Assembly: GCA_037157565.1 (NCBI GenBank)
Contig: JAZHRO010000073.1
Location: 98,558,001 to 98,622,000 of the forward strand
Direction of reading: 5' to 3'
From: Thalassia testudinum
Taxonomy: Eukaryota; Streptophyta; Magnoliopsida; Alismatales; Hydrocharitaceae
DNA: 64,000 bases
Shown: positions 58,062-64,000 of the stretch, piece after piece
How the letters are laid out: every line of letters starts with the position of its first letter
Position numbering within the stretch: the stretch's first letter is position 1
Notes under the pieces: generated by a model
Told to the model about the DNA's origin: nothing
The model's database searches: none
Seen by the model: the letters and a program-made list of their open reading frames with translations, nothing else
Translations under genes and position numbers: made by a program

Positions 58062-59281
58062 TTCTTTAAGCCAAACAGGCTCAACTCTCTTCGGATTTAG
58101 AAGAAATCAGAACACAAGCAGAAACTTCCTACCACTGTCAAAGCAAATGCAAATACATTGGGATCTATTTTTAGTAGATTCTAGGTCTTAGGTGCTCAGT
58201 TGGTGGCCAAATAAGTTTTGCAAGAATTACGCTTCCTAGGCTGACCTTCGTTAGTGCCTACAACCTACTCACAAGGGACAGAAGTCTCGAATCGAGCCTA
58301 CTCACGAGGAACCGAAGTAACTTGGTGGATAGGCTTGTTGATTTTTGACTAACTTCCCTTGTGGTGCAAAGAGGAGAGATAGAAATTTATCTAATGACCT
58401 TATGTGTGAGGTGCACAGTGTCTCAGGTGTGCAATCATACATTCATTTTTTGAGTTTTGAAATCTCGCAAACAAGATCCTTTTGAACACAAGTTTAAGTC
58501 ATAGATTTTAAGGTCCAACCTCTTAGCAGTCCCAATTTTTAAAGTAGCCACTGAATTAATTCGATTCAAGCACTTTAGTGGTCTTAGATTTAGGTTCAAT
58601 GTAGATGCATGACAGGTAATTGATGCTCAAGAAAAAGAGGTACCTTATTCCAGCTTTCTTCAATGCAGGATGTTTTCAATGCAAAAAGAAAAGCTAGATG
58701 CTGCTCATTCAGTCCTAGATGATCACTCTATTGATATACAGCTTCTAGCAGGCAGTTCAAATTCTTTTTTTTATAAATATTAAGCAATCAAACCTAATAT
58801 AACTAACTAATTAACTAACCAATATGTAGTTCAAATAATTCAAATAATCCTATACTCTAAATAAAATGGGAACACACTCTCGAAAATACACTCCCGCATA
58901 CAAGAGCGGTAAGAAATAAAGAAACACTGGGAACACGATCCCAAAAATGCCCAACAAGGGTCCACAAGATAGAAATTAAGTTTTAATGTCTATCTAAACT
59001 AAATCTAAACTACGATATAATGACTAAATCAAAAAAAGGTTCCTCCGTACGCCTACGTGCGTGGGATCAAGGCCCACAAGCACCCATTGTTAGCCTCCAG
59101 ATGGCGTCAAGGCCCACCATAAAGATCATCTCCGCCATGCGTGCCCACCGCGTTCGTTGCGTATTTTTGCATAGAAGATCCACAGTTAGTAATTCAGAAA
59201 AGCTTTCAAAATAGCATAAAAATAACATAAAATTCCTAAAAAAATTAGTAGGTGTGTTTCCACCCCGGCAACGGCTCCATT
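58062..59281 (-). other. Leader and primer-binding site of element G
   Basis: Non-coding. The primer site (minus, 59279-59263) reads TGGAGCCGTTGCCGGGG, 16 of 17 matches to the tRNA-Asp complement. The LTR edge is at 59282. No other feature is clear in the leader. Confidence 0.8.
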
Positions 59282-60838
59282 TGAAAGAGCAATCTTCATT
59301 TTCAATAAAAACTTTAGCATGAAATGATGTGTCGTTGTATGTGATTGTGTGGTAGAAAATCGCTTTTCAAAACATTTTAATTCTCAGAATCTAACCATGA
59401 AAATAGTTAGGTCATCTCCACAGGGTGGAATTAGCCTATTGAAGTAGTGCATTGTGCTTCGTTTATTCGAAAATCTCAGTGGGCATGCAAACTAGTTATT
59501 GCACTTCATTTTCAACATAAGTTTAGCATTTATGTAATTACCTAAGAATATAGGGAGGTTTTATGTAAAATCACCACTACGGCATACATGAATCATAATC
59601 GTAGTACTGACAAATATAGTCAATATAAATCAAAATCGAACCCATTCCCTATAATCAATATCCCATACTTGATTAGTTAAGAGATAAATGCACTATTCGT
59701 TATTCAATTAAACCTGAGGGACATTCCTGCAATTCTGTCTTAATATAATAAGGAGATAAATAAATGAATAGTATCCTCTACAATGGCATTTAACGTAATT
59801 AATAATAGGAGAGGAAACAGGGGATTTTCCTTCTCTCTTGCTCGTGGGTGTGGAGAAGTGACTGTCAACTGGCTAGAGTTCGGTGGAGGTGCGTCGGAGG
59901 CTGGGCGTCGTAACGGAGGTGATGTGCCGACGAGTGGTGGCCGGAGGTCTTGCCGGCATCTAGGAAGGCTGAAGCGATGGATATGGCTCGCCAGCATAGA
60001 GGGCTATCGTGGCCAGTTTCTGAGGGCATGGCTACCCTCGTGAGGTCAAGGCAAGCGCGAGGGAGTTGTCGATGTGAAGGATTGACGCTGGAGCGGGTGG
60101 CTGCATGGAGCGGTGGAGGCCTACACTTTGGGTTCTTCCATCGGAGTTGCATTTGGCGGTGGAAGGAAGAAGACGAAGATGGTTGCTGGCGGCGCGTATG
60201 CATGCACAAGCGAGGAGTGCGGACACGCTGGTAGGAGGTAGTGCACTGCTACTGTTGTGACACACCTACTGGCCGTGCGTGGAAGGGGAGATGCAGGCGT
60301 GCAATGTACGGGAGATGCGCTTGTGTAGTGGAGGCGTGATGGACGATGGTGGTGCACAGAGGAGTGGTTGCGCGATGAAGCTGGTGCTCGCACGGGTGTG
60401 CGTAGGGCGGTGATGGGTTGCTACTGTCACCGTGCGTAGGAGGTCGAGGGTGGGCGGAGGTGGAAGGAAGAAGAGAAAGAAGAAGCTCGCCAAAGGTCCC
60501 ACATTGCATGCGGAAGTCCCACAGTGCCTGCCTATTGCACGGTGGTCGAGATGGAGGATATCCCCGTAGGGGGGAAGAAAGATCATGATCATCTCTCCAA
60601 CCTTCATTTTAACATCCCTAGTTTGTTTTGCTTTGGTCGTCGATTTCCCCAACCACTCAGTGAAGATCGTGAGTGGTTGGGGTGGTTGAAGAGATGAGGC
60701 ACAGTTGGCGGAGGAAAGGCAGCTGCAGTTTGAACATCATCAGACATCCAGAATAAGTTCTGGACATCTTAAAAGTTGACAGTACTACTATCCCTGCTCA
60801 TCAGACGTCCAAACTCAATTCAGGGTGTCTTATAGAAG
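59282..60838 (-). repeat. 5' LTR of element G, cut by A2
   Basis: It aligns with the 3' LTR from the U5 end up to ..GGGTGTCTTATAGAAG, where A2 begins. The remaining ~200 bp of U3 (as in 54235-54433) should lie beyond A2, outside the window. Confidence 0.87.
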
Positions 60839-62540
60839 TGATGTAAGCATGTTTACACTACATAAGATGTCTATTTATGCATGTTCTTAAGCATAGAATT
60901 GCATTGCATACAATAAATATTGCATAGCATGCATCATCTTGCATTTAGATTAATTTGAATAAAATGGAGGTTAATTGTCTCCTTTTATGTTCAAGGATAA
61001 AGCAAATTTTTATCGGGGCCTCGGATCGAAGATCCAATCGTACAGATTTGATCAAGGCGACGATTGGAGTTCAATGACTCCAAGATCGCCCTAATCTGAC
61101 ATCTGTAGCATCATATAGAGACTTTGGAACCCTAGAAGATCAAGGGCCAAGATGGTGTGAATTCGCAGTTCAAACGAAAAATCCAATTGCACAGATGGAT
61201 TCGGATCGATGATTGCAGCCTAACAGCGTGAAAATCAACTCAATCAGACATCCGTGGCACCATCTACATCATCCAGAAGATGGACAGCCAAGATGGCACC
61301 ATGTGGTGCCATCTCGGCCGCCCAACCGACCACCCTCAACTTCTGAAGCCGCTAGCACCCACGCATCTCCGTCGTTGGATTAAGATCGAATGGCTGAGAT
61401 TTCAACCCAACCGGCATGCCCATGCTTTAAAGCCTCATCTGAAGAGCCACCTTGACCATTGGATCTCAATCCAATAGTCCTAATCGCGCGTGCACGAAAT
61501 CTTCCTGCGACACAAAAGCCTTCGTAGCGCAGCAAGTGAGAGCGCTTGCGAGTTCAAGGGGTGCACATTCGAATCTTTAGAGTGAGTTGTTGGGGCGCGG
61601 GCGAGCGGGCTTTGTGACCGCTTGATCGCAATCGAGTGGTCGTGAGCGCTTAATAGAGCCCACTCGTGTGTGACGTGCCATCAGATGTAGGCATTGCGGC
61701 TTGAAGAGGCACGGCGAGGGTGCATCTCAACCGTTCGATCTCACGATCGAACGACCGAGAATTGAAGGACGTGGACTGCATGGAAGATGAGTGGACGGCA
61801 CACATCGCCCACGACTGGGGCTTTAGCAACGGTTTTATCCATCACTAAAGACCCCTTATTTAATGTTTTGCAATTATAAAGACCAAATTGCCCTCACTCC
61901 TTGTAACTATAAAAGGAGACCCCCTCCATATGAAATTTTCATCCCTTCCTTCTCTCCTCTACCTCTCCAAAGTTCAAGAGAAGCTTGTCCCACACCTGGG
62001 ATGCTCCTCGGTCAAATTTTCGCTCTCATTTCGGAAGCGGATCCCGCGACGACGATGACGTGCTGCCCCGTTCTCATTCCTCCTACCTCGACCTCCTTCT
62101 TTCTGCTCCATCCTCCTTCATCCAAGCGACGTCTCATCCGGCTCGTCCTTCAAGCGATCATCGAGGAGGATAACTTCTATCTCCCATTCTTCTTTACAGC
62201 TTTTTAGAGTAGAATTTTCCTGCTTTCTAGTGTAATTCTTCTCTGGTTTTATTGTATAAACATTTTGAAATATTAAGTGCATGTTTTCTTTCTATCTCTC
62301 TCTCTCTCGTTTATTCTGATTGTTAATATTGCTTCATTGTAATTACATCGCTTCGCTTTTCAACAAAAACTAAAAAAAAATATAATTGTGAATATAGATC
62401 AACGTAGCCTCCCTAAGTCGACCTAGGATTTCTATTCCGGTATAAATTTTATTTATTGAACACGAGTTCTTCGCTTTCAAACTACGACGACAGGTTTTTC
62501 AAAACCAAATACGTTAGCGTAGTAGCTAACAGCATCAACA
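60839..62540 (+). repeat. 5' LTR of element A2 (family A)
   Basis: A 1702-bp LTR from TGATGTAAGC to ..GCATCAACA, aligned along its length with A1. The TATA box is at 61908-61915. The upstream inverted repeat CTTTAG..CTAAAG spans 61821-61850. The CACGTG-type palindrome at 61291-61314 has lost its core CpG. The likely target flank is AGAAG (60834-60838). Confidence 0.92.
61525..61575 (+). other. tRNA-like A-box/B-box module in LTR A2
   Basis: The A-box-like TAGCGCAGCAA (61525-61535) and a decayed B-box CATTCGAATC (61566-61575) are exactly 30 bp apart, as in A1. Weaker than in E and A1. Confidence 0.45.
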
Positions 62541-63702
62541 TTTTAGCGCCGTTTTCGGGGAGGTAACGATTTTCAATCTTTTCGCATTTCACGCACTTTA
62601 TTGTCTTCTAACTTGCTTTCTCTTGTGTCTATTGTTTTGTAGAGACCTCCATCAAGGAATCATCAAGTGGTAGACCAGAGTAAAGTGCAGTTGAAGACAA
62701 CTGTAAGTGCTCCCCATTCTTCCCCCTCCATAGATTTCATTTGTCACATTAAATCCAAATTCCAATTAACCTAGGTGTTTGCATAAATCCTAAGAATAGT
62801 TTGGTTGTTTGGATTCTCACTCACATTCATTCCACCCTTATTTATAAAAAAAAATGAAAAGATAATGTTGTGGGGTAATTTTCAACAAACACACAATGTA
62901 CACCCACATTCAAGACACATAACCTAATTGATTTGTTTCTACTCAACCGGGTTCTGATTTGTGGAACCGGTACACACAAAGCAATACATAAAAGAGTAGA
63001 AATCATTCTAGGTTAGCCATCTTTGTGTGCCTAACTTAGTGGTACATTTGTGGCCAGTTGTTTGAGTTGTTTGGGCCGCACCACTCTATTTAAAATCAAC
63101 TCATCAAGTAGCTCCACCTTAGGGTTTTCAATCTAGGCCTATTCCAAGCACTCCACTTTATTTCTTGTTTTAAAGGAAAGCAATCTTCACCTGTGTTTGA
63201 CAACTTGGTTTGCCTCGAAACTTGATTGCAATCAACCTCATTTTAAACCCTAAAAGCTACTTAAGCAAGATTTGAACATTAAAATTCACACATCACAAAT
63301 AATCTTTCTTCAAAACCTAGGTTGTGCACGCACTTACACAATTCTCAATCAATCATTAAGGGCACAACCCATTTTAAGGGCCCATCACATTCCATAAGCA
63401 CCACAATACCAGGCCTTAATAAAATTGAGTAGACGTTGGCCTTAAGGTCTAATTCGCTCTTCAGGGCCTAGTCTGAGATTGTCTTTGATTAACCTACTTG
63501 TACTAATTAATCTGATGTCTAGCTAGGGGAGTAGCATCAAACAACTGCGGTTGAGGGGTACACTAGGAACTGGAGGCGAAAGACGAAGGAAGAACCTTCT
63601 CCCAGTCCCTCCTTCTAACTGGTTGGATTGAGTAGACACAAGTAGAATAAATCATTTACAATCTTAAGGTAGGTTTTGGGAGTCAGTAAATCCTTAGGCT
63701 AC
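62541..63702 (+). other. Primer-binding site and leader of element A2
   Basis: TAGCGCCGTTTTCGGGG (62544-62560) matches the tRNA-Asp complement at 14 of 17 positions. The leader that follows has no gene. It aligns with E's leader reversed. It is interrupted at 63703 by LTR D. Confidence 0.75.
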
Positions 63703-64000
63703 TGATAAATGCCAGTTTATCATTATTCTTATGCATTAAAACAAACCTAGCTCTTAGGATTTTACTCCGCAAATGGGTCTTTGGGCTGCATTTAGGCATA
63801 AATTAGGTTAGGCATGCATTGCATTTTTTTTATTGTCTTTTTGATATGTTTTCATGAGTGTTTGGGATGAACAGATATACAGATCCCTAAAACCCTAGCA
63901 CTCAAGAAGGCAAATGGTGAAGGAGAAGCTCAGACTAGCTGGAACTCAACCTGATCCAGCTCACCACAATTGGAACCTAGCTCACTTGAACTAGGGTTAT
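63703..64000 (+). repeat. LTR D, second copy (partial at window end)
   Basis: It starts with the hairpin TGATAAA-TGCCAG-TTTATCA and aligns with the reverse of 9920-10217, including the beginning of the AGCT-rich segment. It runs off the window. Confidence 0.85.

Larger units (their letters stand above)
38076..60838 (-). mobile_element. Element G: non-autonomous LTR retrotransposon, split by B
   Basis: The 3' LTR is 38076-38083 plus 52718-54433 (B inserted between), the internal region is 54434-59281, and the 5' LTR is 59282-60838, cut by element A2. The first bases of the 3' LTR at 38076 (TGAAAGAG) match the 5' LTR at 59282. The internal part has one long ORF remnant and no pol. Confidence 0.9.

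Noticed and set aside
4649..62540. A1 and A2 as the two LTRs of one giant element
   Set aside because: A1 follows a polypurine tract (3' LTR) and A2 precedes a primer site (5' LTR), so in this order they belong to two separate insertions.

Overview
The window is plant nuclear DNA made almost entirely of nested retrotransposons. The pol remnants are Athila-type (Ty3/Gypsy), the primer-binding sites resemble plant tRNA-Asp sites, and there are two plant L1-like LINEs. I infer a flowering plant with a repeat-rich genome and cannot name the species. I found no host gene, rRNA, functional tRNA gene or CRISPR array. Every coding region is a broken transposon gene. All alignments were made by eye; the letters A-H and copy numbers are my own labels.

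Layout. (1) 1-6304 (+): 3' half of Athila-like element A (pol pseudogene, 3' untranslated region, LTR A1). It sits in the leader of minus-strand element C. (2) 6305-16617 (-): the rest of C's leader, its primer-binding site and its 5' LTR. That LTR is interrupted by solo LTR D (8154-10217) and by full-length LINE1 (11447-16497, exact 16-bp target-site duplication). (3) 16618-25238 (+): fragments of LTR A3, split by non-autonomous element E (17082-24647, minus, LTRs on both ends). (4) 25239-26360: unassigned AT-rich DNA. (5) 26361-30624 (-): LINE2, 5'-truncated, same family as LINE1. (6) 30625-37554 (-): non-autonomous element F (3' LTR, decayed ORF, leader). (7) 37555-38075 (-): LTR fragment H, which is the target of element G. 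(8) 38076-60838 (-): non-autonomous element G. Its 3' LTR is interrupted 8 bp from its end by complete Athila element B (38084-52717, 5-bp duplication AAGAG). Its 5' LTR is cut at 60839 by element A2. (9) 60839-64000 (+): 5' LTR, primer-binding site and leader of A2, with a second LTR D starting at 63703.

How the parts relate. A and B are former autonomous elements with gag, protease, RT, RNase H and integrase remnants. E, F and G lack pol and carry acidic or Pro/Tyr-rich ORFs, but share the cis-acting parts: primer-binding site, leader blocks, terminal hairpins and purine tracts. They look like dependants of the autonomous elements.

Most interesting signals. Five of five elements have the same hairpin 15-18 nt before the 3' LTR, next to the purine tract AGGCATGGGGG. 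Most have a second hairpin-plus-purine module about 1.2-1.5 kb upstream. LTRs start with a micro-hairpin. All four full family-A LTRs contain a tRNA-like A-box/B-box module 602-686 bp from the LTR start, which recalls the 5S-carrying Cassandra LTRs.
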